A stretch of DNA of 64,000 nucleotides from Argopecten irradians (lineage: Eukaryota; Mollusca; Bivalvia; Pectinida; Pectinidae). The stretch is from NCBI RefSeq assembly GCF_041381155.1, contig NC_091138.1, positions 33,101,604 to 33,165,603 of the forward strand, read 5' to 3'. The notes beneath the pieces were generated by a model, which had not been told where the DNA came from, made no database searches, and saw nothing but the letters and a program-made list of their open reading frames with translations. Made by a program: the position numbers and the translations under genes. Positions within the stretch are counted from its first letter, which is position 1. Each line of letters begins with the position of its first letter. This document shows positions 40,701 to 45,315 of this stretch, piece after piece.

Positions 40701-40718
40701 AAGGCCCTGATACCCCAT
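6446..40718 (-). CDS. Ig/FN3/DB-module/PAN type I transmembrane protein (IGDB-like), 36 coding exons
   Basis: Predicted cell-surface adhesion or receptor protein of about 1647 residues; ligand unknown. Exons, 5' to 3' (high to low): 40718-40673, 38814-38699, 38300-38198, 37567-37445, 36928-36875, 36315-36187, 35730-35575, 35203-35046, 34360-34219, 32793-32656, 32197-32045, 31599-31448, 30974-30842, 30485-30420, 29869-29735, 29324-29157, 27443-27294, 25627-25492, 24577-24314, 23877-23824, 23235-23116, 22930-22784, 20667-20510, 19929-19794, 18977-18730, 17993-17700, 17406-17347, 12433-12293, 10771-10616, 10238-10084, 9514-9391, 8955-8816, 8205-8073, 7722-7608, 7382-7289, 6592-6446. All introns are GT-AG and codon phases agree at each junction except for one-base slips in exons 17 and 25. 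Order: signal, Ig, linker, DB-DB-FN3, DB-DB-FN3, linker, DB-DB-FN3, PAN, linker, DB-DB-FN3, Ig-Ig, linker, DB-DB-FN3-FN3, membrane helix, tail. Known relatives: nematode Ig-like and FN3 domain proteins with DB modules. Confidence 0.88.
6885..7260. repeat. Degenerate hairpin-tail repeat copy (family with CTCCCACCCCCTCC)
   Basis: The stretch resembles the copy at 16865-17090: both contain a 'GTGTAAGGATTTCTACAACTA'-like segment, a 'TTTAGAAGGAGTAGTCCG'-like segment, and 'CAGACAGACGGACAACCTGA' before a CCCCC-rich end. Here two internal copies are visible and the terminal hairpin is decayed. Confidence 0.5.
7487..7610. repeat. 50-bp repeat (2.5 units) carrying copies of the exon 34 donor
   Basis: Units start at 7487, 7537 and 7587 with CAGACAACCT. 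On the minus strand each contains CAG|GTGAGAACAATAG, the same as the true donor of the membrane exon at 7608. The first two units also carry a second GTGAGAACAG copy. Only about six exon bases are included. Confidence 0.75.
8073..10238 (-). CDS. Exons 30-33: FN3-5 and FN3-6
   Basis: Exon 30 (10238-10084) has [11 protein letters not shown] and VNWDQPAD. Exon 31 (9514-9391) has [17 protein letters not shown]. Exon 32 (8955-8816) has [11 protein letters not shown] and LTWMPPQKG. Exon 33 (8205-8073) has [20 protein letters not shown]. These are two complete membrane-proximal FN3 domains, each split at a phase 0 intron. Confidence 0.85.
10616..12433 (-). CDS. Exons 28-29: fifth DB pair
   Basis: Exon 28 (12433-12293) encodes [16 protein letters not shown] and ends EDYVTCAT. 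Exon 29 (10771-10616) encodes [18 protein letters not shown] and later [10 protein letters not shown]. The first 33 bases of exon 28 together with 20 bases of the preceding intron form the unit of the large array at 12434-16745. Its last 75 bases with the donor are duplicated at 12194-12280. Confidence 0.85.
10966..11950. repeat. Hairpin-tailed repeat element with 171-bp tandem core
   Basis: Four core units begin near ATGATATTTTCAGCAATGTT at 11197, 11367, 11538 and 11709. The core is followed by a (ACGG)n run at 11868-11905 and a terminal palindrome CCCCGCCAACTTCGTTGG-GCGGGG at 11921-11947. The start shows CCCCCGCCAATGG. No transposase frame is present. A single-unit copy is at 39303-39513. 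It is probably non-autonomous; the class is uncertain. Confidence 0.8.
12194..12367. repeat. 87-bp tandem duplication of exon 28 3' end and donor
   Basis: Copy 12281-12367 holds the last 75 coding bases of exon 28 plus 12 intron bases. Copy 12194-12280 repeats it with substitutions and keeps an intact GTAAGTG donor, but has an in-frame stop if read through. Within it a good acceptor (CTCTCTTTTAG) precedes 22 bases and the duplicated donor, so a cryptic micro-exon is possible. Confidence 0.85.
12434..16745. repeat. 53-54-bp tandem array, about 80 units, copies of exon 28 acceptor
   Basis: The unit on the minus strand is about 20 bases of the intron end (AAACATTGTTTTTGTTACAG) followed by 33 bases matching the start of exon 28 (TTTGCTGTACACAGAGGAAT...). 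One-base variation (GTAACA/GTAAACA) and a few shortened units occur. Array copies read TACACAG where the real exon reads TTCACAG. The open frames across the array are periodic artefacts. It fills most of the intron between exons 27 and 28. Confidence 0.95.
16865..17090. repeat. Repeat element with terminal CTCCCACCCCCTCC hairpin
   Basis: It ends in TATACTCCCACCCCCTCC, an 18-base loop and GGGAGGGGGTATA, giving a stable hairpin. This is preceded by ACAGACAGACTGACAAACAA. A related, more decayed copy lies at 6885-7260. No coding content. Confidence 0.65.
17347..17406 (-). CDS. Exon 27: Pro/Thr linker
   Basis: A 20-codon phase 1-1 exon encoding [15 protein letters not shown] followed by AKNVS. 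It is probably an O-glycosylated spacer like exons 5, 14 and 20. It is separated from the next exon (12433) by an intron of about 4.9 kb, nearly all of it a 53-bp tandem array. Confidence 0.75.
17700..18977 (-). CDS. Exons 25-26: tandem Ig domains, exon 25 with a one-base frame slip
   Basis: Exon 25 (18977-18730) starts with [20 protein letters not shown] and the tryptophan in VYWILNN. The second half ([20 protein letters not shown]) lies in another frame, and the exon is 248 bp where phase 1-1 requires a multiple of three, so one base appears missing near 18850. Exon 26 (17993-17700) is a complete Ig domain with [17 protein letters not shown] and [13 protein letters not shown]. The last bases of exon 25 with its donor are the unit of the 23-bp array in the following intron. 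Confidence 0.8.
18050..18730. repeat. 23-bp tandem array, about 29 units, copies of exon 25 donor
   Basis: The minus-strand unit CTTAATGTCAGATGTAAGTTTGT matches the last 13 bases of exon 25 (CTTAACGTCAGAT) plus the first ten intron bases (GTAAGTTTGT). Many units are degenerate by small indels. The array begins at the exon border and runs through most of the intron towards exon 26. Confidence 0.88.
19140..19765. repeat. Decayed copy of the 145-bp 'GACCTTGAATGAAGGTCA' family
   Basis: Repeated motifs TGACCCCTGTAACCTTGAATG, CAAAGTCATTCATTT and ATCCCAGCATGCTACAGGCC match the array at 40.8-43.6 kb. The segment ends with a GACGGCAGACGG stretch and an imperfect AAGCTCACTTG...CAGGTGATCT hairpin. About four diverged units. 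Confidence 0.7.
19794..20667 (-). CDS. Exons 23-24: FN3-4
   Basis: Exon 23 (20667-20510) encodes [16 protein letters not shown] and the core MLSWSPPR, then [12 protein letters not shown]. Exon 24 (19929-19794) encodes [18 protein letters not shown], a canonical FN3 F-strand. The intron upstream of exon 23 is almost filled by a 27-bp tandem array (20700-22560). Confidence 0.85.
20700..22560. repeat. 27-bp tandem array, about 65 units, degenerate
   Basis: The plus-strand unit is CACACTTACTGTAACTAGTA plus CCATATT. Many units have indels. On the minus strand each reads ACTAGTTACAGTAAGTGTG and so carries a donor-like GTAAGTG. Unlike the arrays by exons 14, 25 and 28, no adjacent exon border matches the unit. 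It occupies most of the intron between exons 22 and 23. Confidence 0.88.
22686..22771. repeat. 42-bp tandem duplication
   Basis: TATGTTCAAATAGTGTTGAA and the following 22 bases occur twice in a row with period 42, just inside the donor of exon 22. Copies are nearly identical, so the event is recent. Confidence 0.85.
22784..23877 (-). CDS. Exons 20-22: third linker and fourth DB pair
   Basis: Exon 20 (23877-23824) encodes [18 protein letters not shown], a Thr/Asn-rich spacer with N-glycosylation sequons. Exon 21 (23235-23116) encodes [16 protein letters not shown]. Exon 22 (22930-22784) encodes [18 protein letters not shown] and ends with YIVTCFSQ. All three are phase 1-1 exons. Confidence 0.82.
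24314..24577 (-). CDS. Exon 19: PAN/apple-like cysteine domain
   Basis: An 88-codon phase 1-1 exon with six cysteines: KTCKYV near the start, [11 protein letters not shown] and AACVGYTYD in the middle, GTCEIF, and RKDCSID at the end. The C-x3-C helix followed by C-x-G-[YF] is typical of PAN/apple folds, which bind proteins or carbohydrates. It occurs once, between FN3-3 and the third linker. A PAN domain has not been checked in nematode relatives here. Confidence 0.72.
24668..24795. repeat. Two tandem small palindromes
   Basis: TTTGGCATTCATAGACAATATGAATGCCAA and, about 75 bases on, TTGACATTCATAGCC/GATATGAATGCCAA. Each forms an 11-12-bp stem, and both are followed by CTGGACAGAGGC. They lie within the intron between exons 18 and 19. 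Confidence 0.6.
25492..27443 (-). CDS. Exons 17-18: FN3-3, with a one-base frame slip
   Basis: Exon 17 (27443-27294) starts [15 protein letters not shown] and reaches the core LSWDP. The second half of the domain ([20 protein letters not shown]) is in another frame of the same exon. The exon is 150 bp where flanking phases predict 149 or 152, so one base near 27368 appears extra. Exon 18 (25627-25492) completes the fold with [19 protein letters not shown] sequencing or assembly error is the simplest reading because the protein continues well on both sides. Confidence 0.75.
25926..26470. mobile_element. MITE-like element with CAGTGGAAACTCGG termini
   Basis: The left end CAGTGGAAACTCGGTTAATACG pairs with the right end ...ATCAATCCAAAGTTTCCCGCTG; internal AGTTATCCGAG/GAGTTATCCGG motifs are subterminal. 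Length is about 545 bp with no transposase frame. CAGT-type ends and TA-rich flanks fit non-autonomous pogo/Tc1-mariner relatives. Family assignment is by termini only. Confidence 0.65.
27798..27930. mobile_element. Fragment of a CGCACCTGTGTACAAGCCGC repeat
   Basis: Contains ACAATAAGTCGCACCTGTG and ACATAAGACGCACACGTG, each followed by TACA and AAGCCGCA. This resembles a common animal DNA-transposon-derived repeat with 'ataagtcgcac' motifs. Only one end is recognisable. Confidence 0.35.
27931..29156. other. Intron sequence without recognised element
   Basis: Part of the intron between exons 16 and 17 of the Ig/FN3/DB gene. A 116-codon plus-strand frame at 28098-28448 has no recognisable domain and AT-driven Phe/Leu/Ile content, and is not called as a gene. 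Confidence 0.4.
29157..29869 (-). CDS. Exons 15-16: third DB pair
   Basis: Exon 15 (29869-29735) encodes [16 protein letters not shown] and later [13 protein letters not shown]. Exon 16 (29324-29157) encodes [18 protein letters not shown] and later [12 protein letters not shown]. Cysteine spacing matches the other DB modules. The second member of each pair begins with an acidic/basic DGR-H-type lead, a recurring difference between first and second DB modules. Confidence 0.85.
29983..30432. repeat. 14-17-bp tandem array, about 28 units, copies of exon 14 donor
   Basis: The minus-strand unit is AACTTTACAGGTAT, with ATGAT and AAG spacer variants. The exon 14 end AACTTTACAG and its donor GTATGAT form the first unit. 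There is a higher-order order of spacers (ATACC, ATCATACC, ATCTTACC, ATCC) repeated in blocks of about 120 bp. Confidence 0.9.
30420..30485 (-). CDS. Exon 14: Pro/Thr linker
   Basis: A 22-codon phase 1-1 exon encoding [16 protein letters not shown] followed by LFYNFT. It is a likely flexible spacer. Its final ten bases plus the start of the intron (AACTTTACAG|GTAT) are the unit of the tandem array that follows immediately in the intron (29983-30419). Confidence 0.8.
30842..31599 (-). CDS. Exons 12-13: FN3-2
   Basis: Exon 12 (31599-31448) encodes [14 protein letters not shown] and the core tryptophans in [12 protein letters not shown]. Exon 13 (30974-30842) encodes the second half with [15 protein letters not shown]. 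The split between the two halves is at phase 0, as in all six FN3 domains of this gene, and the outer boundaries are phase 1. Confidence 0.82.
32045..34360 (-). CDS. Exons 9-11: second half of FN3-1 and second DB pair
   Basis: Exon 9 (34360-34219) completes FN3-1 with [18 protein letters not shown], the usual conserved leucine-tyrosine region. Exon 10 (32793-32656) starts [12 protein letters not shown] and exon 11 (32197-32045) starts [18 protein letters not shown]; both are DB modules. The intron at 32794-34218 holds a hairpin-tailed repeat element in its middle. Confidence 0.85.
32940..33972. repeat. Hairpin-tailed repeat element, forward copy
   Basis: Ends at 33939-33970 with AGCCCACCATCTGATGATGG-TGGGCT, preceded by AAGGCGATTTGAATAGCCC and a run of GGACGGAAGGACGGACGG. 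Upstream are several diverged core units with AGCGGTAACAAAC, 'GGGGAACCTGTATATGAAAT' and AAGATCCCTTC. The same family is at 54424-55890 in the opposite orientation. Confidence 0.75.
34586..34685. mobile_element. Internally deleted MITE (TTAAAGATGCTCC family), 100 bp
   Basis: Ends are TTAAAGATGCTCCACCGCCG and the reverse-complementary GCAATGGAGCATCTTTAA. The middle of the roughly 350-bp full element is missing. Full-length relatives are at 43688-44040, 44950-45315 and 62323-62668. Confidence 0.8.
35046..36315 (-). CDS. Exons 6-8: DB pair and first half of FN3-1
   Basis: Exon 6 (36315-36187) begins [16 protein letters not shown] and exon 7 (35730-35575) begins [18 protein letters not shown]. 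Both show the DB-module pattern CC-x(6-9)-C-x3-C with a later C...C pair. Exon 8 (35203-35046) is the first half of an FN3 domain, with [11 protein letters not shown] and the core tryptophan in [10 protein letters not shown] exons are phase 1-1; the FN3 half-exon is phase 1-0. Confidence 0.85.
36875..36928 (-). CDS. Exon 5: Pro/Thr linker ending in NFT
   Basis: An 18-codon symmetrical phase 1-1 exon encoding [18 protein letters not shown], a flexible and probably glycosylated spacer. It is followed by the DB pair. Its 3' end, AACTTTACAG|GTAA, is nearly identical to that of linker exon 14 (30420-30485), which supports duplication of linker exons within the gene. Confidence 0.75.
37445..38814 (-). 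CDS. Exons 2-4: N-terminal Ig domain
   Basis: Three exons encode one Ig fold at residues about 16-129. The B-strand cysteine lies in [10 protein letters not shown], the C-strand tryptophan in VIWEF, and the F-strand signature in DQGHYKCSI, so the disulphide pair and tryptophan core are all present. The G strand ends in VHVLNIT. Phases run 1-0-1-1. The intervening introns contain no recognised element. Confidence 0.85.
38846..39066 (+). mobile_element. tRNA-derived SINE
   Basis: The head GCGGTGGCCAAGTGGTTAAG resembles a tRNA A box, and GAGAGTTCGAATCCC is a good B box. A body follows with GTGGTTTTTCTCCTGGTACTC, CCTGGCACGTCCTTAAATGA and a short A-rich tail (CTAATAAAACCAAA). Possible target duplications (ACTATA) flank it. 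It lies in intron 1, opposite in strand to the gene. A decayed reverse copy is near 45340-45480. Confidence 0.8.
39303..39513 (+). repeat. Single-unit copy of the CCCCGCCAACTTCG hairpin-tailed element
   Basis: Matches the last core unit and tail of the element at 10966-11950: AAAAATGCAAAAAATGAAAA, ATGCTCCGGAAACCATTCG, a GGACGG run and the hairpin CCCCGCCAACTTCGTTGGGC. This copy is truncated at its left side. Confidence 0.8.
39741..40150. mobile_element. MITE-like element with CAGTCGAAACTCGTTATC termini
   Basis: The left end CAGTCGAAACTCGTTATCT and the right end AGATAACGAGTTTCGACTG are near-perfect inverted repeats flanked by TA. Internal TTCGACTCAACCGGA-type motifs repeat. Length is 410 bp with no transposase frame. 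It probably belongs to a non-autonomous pogo/Tc1-mariner group, like 25926-26470. Confidence 0.75.
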
Positions 40719-40779
40719 CTTCTGGCTTCGAAACTTGAACTGTGAGATTAAAACACCTTCACCAAGTTATTTTCATTTT
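40673..40779 (-). CDS. First coding exon: 5' UTR end, start codon and signal peptide
   Basis: The ATG is at 40718-40716 and is followed by [15 protein letters not shown], a short hydrophobic signal sequence completed by the next exon (GLIVLAVP). The exon ends at the donor G|GTAAGT. A good acceptor (TTTCTTTTGCAG) ends at 40780, so 40779-40719 is 5' untranslated and at least one more noncoding exon lies upstream. The UTR contains a five-codon upstream frame (MKITW, stop) that could dampen translation; this is inferred from sequence only. Confidence 0.75.
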
Positions 40780-40805
40780 CTGCAAAAGAAACAAAAACCA
40801 ACACA

Positions 40806-43570
40806 ATTTATGGGCCTTAACGGTCATTTGACCCCTGTGACCTTGAATGAAGATCAAGGTCATTCATTTGAACAAACTTGGTAGCCCTTTATCCCAGCAT
40901 GCCACAGGCCTAATATCAGGTCTCTAGGCCTCTTCGTTATTCACAAGAATTTGATTAAATGATTTTAGCCTATTTGACCCCTGTGACCTTGAATGAAGGT
41001 CAAGGTCATTTATTTGAACAAACTTGGTAGCCCTTCATCCCAGCATCCTACAGGCCAAATATCAGTACCCTGGGCCTTCTGGTTCTTGAGAAAAAGTCAT
41101 TTAAATATTTTAGCCTTTTTGACCCCCGTGACCTTGAATGAAGGTTAAGGTCATTCATTTGAACAAACTTGGTAGCCCTTCATCCAAGCATGTCACAGGC
41201 CCAATATCAGTACCCTGGGCCTTCTGGTTCTTGAGAAGAAGTCGTTTAAAGATTTTAGCCTATTTGACCCTCGTGACCTTGAATGAAGGTCAAGGTCATT
41301 TATTTGAACAAACTTGGTAGCCCTTCATCCCAGCATGCCACAGGCCTAATATCAGGTCTCTAGGCCTCTTAGTTATTCACAAGAAGTTGTTTAAAGGATT
41401 TTAGCCTATTTGACCCCTGTGACCTTGAATGAAGGTCAAGATCATTTATTTGAACAAACCTTCATCCCAGCATCCTACAGGCCAAATATCAGTACCCTGG
41501 GCCTTCTGGTTCTTGAGAAGAAGTTGTTTAAAAATTTTAGCCTTTTTGACCCTCGTGACCTTGAATGAAGGTCAAGGTCATTTATTTGAACAAACTTGGT
41601 AGCCCTTCATCCCAGCATGCCACAGGCCTAATATCAGGTCTCTAGGCCTCTTAGTTATTCACAAGAAGTTGTTTAAAGGATTTTAGCCTTTTGACCCCTG
41701 TGACCTTGAATGAAGGTCAAGGTCATTTATTTGAACAAACTTGGTAGCCCTTCATCCCAGCATCCTACAGGCCAAATATCAGTACCCTGGGCCTTCTGGT
41801 TCTTGAGAAGAAGTTGTTTAAAGATTTTAGCCTTTTTGACCCTCGTGACCTTGAATGAAGGTCAAGGTCATTTATTTGAACAAACTTGGTAGCCCTTCAT
41901 CCCAGCATGCCACAGGCCTAATATCAGGTCTCTAGGCCTCTTAGTTATTCACAAGAAGTTGTTTAAAGGATTTTAGCCTATTTGACCCCGGTGACCTTGA
42001 ATGAAGGTCAAGGTCATTTATTTGAACAAACTTGGTAGCCCTTCATCCCAGCATCCTACAGGCCAAATATCAGTACCCTGGGCCTTCTGGTTCTTGAGAA
42101 GAAGTTGTTTAAAGATTTTAGCCTATTTGACCCCTGTGACCTTGAATGAAGATCAAGGTCATTCATTTGAACAAACTTGGTAGCCCTTTATCCCAGCATG
42201 CCACAGGCCTAATATCAGGTCTCTAGGCCTCTTAGTTATTCACAAGAAGTTGTTTAAAGGATTTTAGCCTATTTGACCCCTGTGACCTTGAATGAAGGTC
42301 AAGGTCATTTATTTGAACAAACTTGGTAGCCCTTCATCCCAGCATCCTACAGGCCAAATATCAGTACCCTGGGCCTTCTGGTTCTTGAGAAGAAGTTGTT
42401 TAAAGATTTTAGCCTTTTTGACCCTCGTGACCTTGAATGAAGGTCAAGGTCATTTATTTGAACAAACTTGGTAGCCCTTCATCCCAGCTTGCCACAGGCC
42501 TAATATCAGGTCTCTAGGCCTCTTAGTTATTCACAAGAAGTTGTTTAAAGGATTTTAGCCTATTTGACCCCGGTGACCTTGAATGAAGGTCAAGGTCATT
42601 TATTTGAACAAACTTGGTAGCCCTTCATCCCAGCATCCTACAGGCCAAATATCAGTACCCTGGGCCTTCTGGTTCTTGAGAAGAAGTTGTTTAAAGATTT
42701 TAGCCTTTTTGACCCCTGTGACCTTGAATGAAGGTCAAGGTCATTTATTTGAACAAACTTGGTAGCCCTTCATCCCAGCATCCTACAGGCCAAATATCAG
42801 TACCCTGGGCCTTCTGGTTCTTGAGAAGAAGTTGTTTAAAGATTTTAGCCTTTTTGACCCTCGTGACCTTGAATGAAGGTCAAGGTCATTTATTTGAACA
42901 AACTTGGTAGCCCTTCATCCCAGCATGCCACAGGCCTAATATCAGGTCTCTAGGCCTCTTAGTTATTCACAAGAAGTTGTTTAAAGGATTTTAGCCTATT
43001 TGACCCCTGTGACCTTGAATGAAGGTCAAGGTCATTTATTTGAACAAACTTGGTAGCCCTTCATCCCAGCATCCTACAGGCGAAATATCAGTACCCTGGG
43101 CCTTCTGGTTCTTGAGAAGAAGTTGTTTAAAGATTTTAGCCTTTTTGACCCCTGTGACCTTGAATGAAGGTCAAGGTCATTTCATTTGAACAAACTTGGT
43201 AGCCCTCCATCCCAGCAACCTACAGGCCAAATATGAGTACCCTGGGCCTTCTGGTTCTTGAGAAGAAGTTGTTTAAAGATTTTTAGCCTTTTTGACGCCC
43301 TGTGACCTTGAATTGAAGGTCAAGGTCATTCATTTGAACAAACTTGGTAGCCCTCCATCCCAGCAACCTACAGGCCAAATATGAGTACCCTGGGCCTTCC
43401 GGGTTATTGAGAAGAAGTCGTCGTTTGAATAAAAAGTTTAACGCACGGCGCACGGGCGCACGGCGACGGCGGACGGCGGACGGCGGACGGCGGACGGCGC
43501 ACGGCGCACGACGACGGACGGTTGCAATGATGACAATAGGTCATCCTGACCCTTCGGGTCAGATGACCTA
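40806..43570 (+). repeat. 145-bp tandem array element with hairpin tail, about 18 units
   Basis: Each unit contains TGACCTTGAATGAAGGTCA, AACAAACTTGGTAGCCC and AGAAGTTGTTTAAAG. Two unit types (AATATCAGGTCTCTAGGCC and AATATCAGTACCCTGGGCC) mostly alternate, giving a 291-bp higher-order unit. The array ends in (CGGCGGA)n at 43445-43520 and a palindrome GGTCATCCTGACCC-TTC-GGGTCAGATGACC. The recurring 60-codon plus-strand frames are periodic artefacts. It lies upstream of the Ig/FN3/DB start codon, in its 5' untranslated intron. Confidence 0.92.
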
Positions 43571-43687
43571 AAAAAACCATAACACAATTTATTTGTTAAA
43601 TTGCTTTTTGCTTATTTTTTTTTTTTATAGAATACAGTACTAGTGTACATGATTTTGTAATAACTATGGTCCTGACAGTGTGCAAGC

Positions 43688-44040
43688 TTAAAGATGCTGA
43701 CAAATGGTATTTTTTCACTATCAAACACAGGATCAGACGATTTAATATTTAATTTCTTCAGTTACAAAAGTTACTTACTTTACACCATTACCACCACTGG
43801 AAAGTTTGAGCTTCTAATTTTACTTCAATATAAAAATATTAGAAACAATTAATTGCATCCCTAAAAAATTCCGTGGCACTATGTTCCATACAGAATGAAG
43901 TTCTGACTGCGCTTGCACCAAAAGTAAAATGAGTTATTTTATTTTTTTTGTGTTAATTAGACATGTATATACAGGATTAAACACGAATTCTTGTTCAAAT
44001 GATTATCATTTATGGTCCGTCGGCAGTGGAGCATCTTTAA
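43688..44040. mobile_element. MITE, TTAAAGATGCT family
   Basis: Terminal TTAAAGATGCTGACAAATGG and CGTCGGCAGTGGAGCATCTTTAA. The body has TTACAAAAGTTACTTACTTT and AATTAATTGCATCC, shared with the copies at 44950-45315 and 62323-62668. No coding content; length 353 bp. Confidence 0.85.
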
Positions 44041-44949
44041 GGTTCAAGTTCATTGCAAAATATATAACATACAACTTAATTTGAACTTCAAGATTTTGTC
44101 TTTACATTGTGTAACAATAGAACTAAGAAGTCCAGTATCCTCTAACTATAGATGCACCCACTTTGTATATATATCTGGCAATATGAACATTATGGACAGG
44201 AAGGTTGCCTTTTCTGTACCAATATGTTAGGTATTTATTTGGTTTTATATTGCTGATTTTTTCCCTTTCTATTCATTCCCACCATAATCAATCTTTCTTT
44301 TTTTTAGCAATGGACATTGATGGTGTATTTTACTCATTACGTGTGAAAACGCTATATCGAACCTTAAAATTTGGTTCAGATGCAATGTACGTTACACAAT
44401 GTGGGCCTATCTAAAATTACCTTGCATAACTTTACTCTTAGACAGTTGTATATGTGATACTATAGATATGTGTATATAGATACACTTCAGCGACCTTTAG
44501 CTGTACCCCAGGTATGTGTAATATACCTATACTGCCATCATGTGACATGTGTATGTAATGGCCTGGAACTCTTTTATGCTTAAGTTGAGACCGAAGAGAC
44601 ACAAGGTTGTGAAAAGTAGGTCATCGACCCTGAATATACGATCATTATACACATGGATAAATAAACAGACTGGTGATGTCAGGTCAACTATTATGACAAG
44701 GCTTATAAAATACTTAAATCTACTAAAATACAATGTGATGGCATTTTAACTGATATCCCCTTGAACTTAAGTATTTTTTTGTTCTGTGATAGCACATCAG
44801 CTTTATGTCTATACATCTCAACAGGATAACTGTGCACATGTATTATTACTCGTTGAAATTATATCTAAGTGATTACCAAGATAAATGTTTATAATTATAC
44901 TTTTGATTTGACTATTTTAGAGTCATATTGACAGCCAGGGTCATTTACT
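44041..44949. other. Noncoding spacer, no feature recognised
   Basis: Short frames here (44012-44414, 44527-44749) show no domain and AT-biased composition. This is spacer between two copies of the same MITE family. Confidence 0.4.
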
Positions 44950-45315
44950 GTAAAGATGCTCCATCGCTGACAAATGGCATTTTTTCGCTATAAAAAAAAC
45001 AGAAGCAGACGAATAAGGTTTTTTTTTCAGTTACAAAAGTTACTTTTTTACACTATTTCAACTATTGAAAAGTTTGAGCTTCTAATTTTACTTCAAGAAA
45101 AAAATATTGAAAATAATTAATTGCATCCTGAAAAAATTTGTTGGTACTATATGTTCTATATGGAATTAAGTATTGATTGTGCATGCACCAAAAGCATAAT
45201 AAATTATTTCATATCATTTTTTGTGTTAATTAGACATATATACAGTATTAAACACCAATTATTGTTCAATTAATGAGTATTATTTATGCTTTGTCAGCGG
45301 TGGAGCATCTTTAAA
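44950..45315. mobile_element. MITE, TTAAAGATGCT family
   Basis: Terminal TAAAGATGCTCCATCGCTGA and TTGTCAGCGGTGGAGCATC, with the same internal blocks as 43688-44040 and in the same orientation. Length is 366 bp. Two copies within 1.3 kb share roughly three quarters of their bases by eye. Confidence 0.85.

Noticed and set aside
41138-42910. Recurrent 60-codon plus-strand frames starting MKVKVI
   Set aside because: They repeat with the 145/291-bp array period and have no domain.
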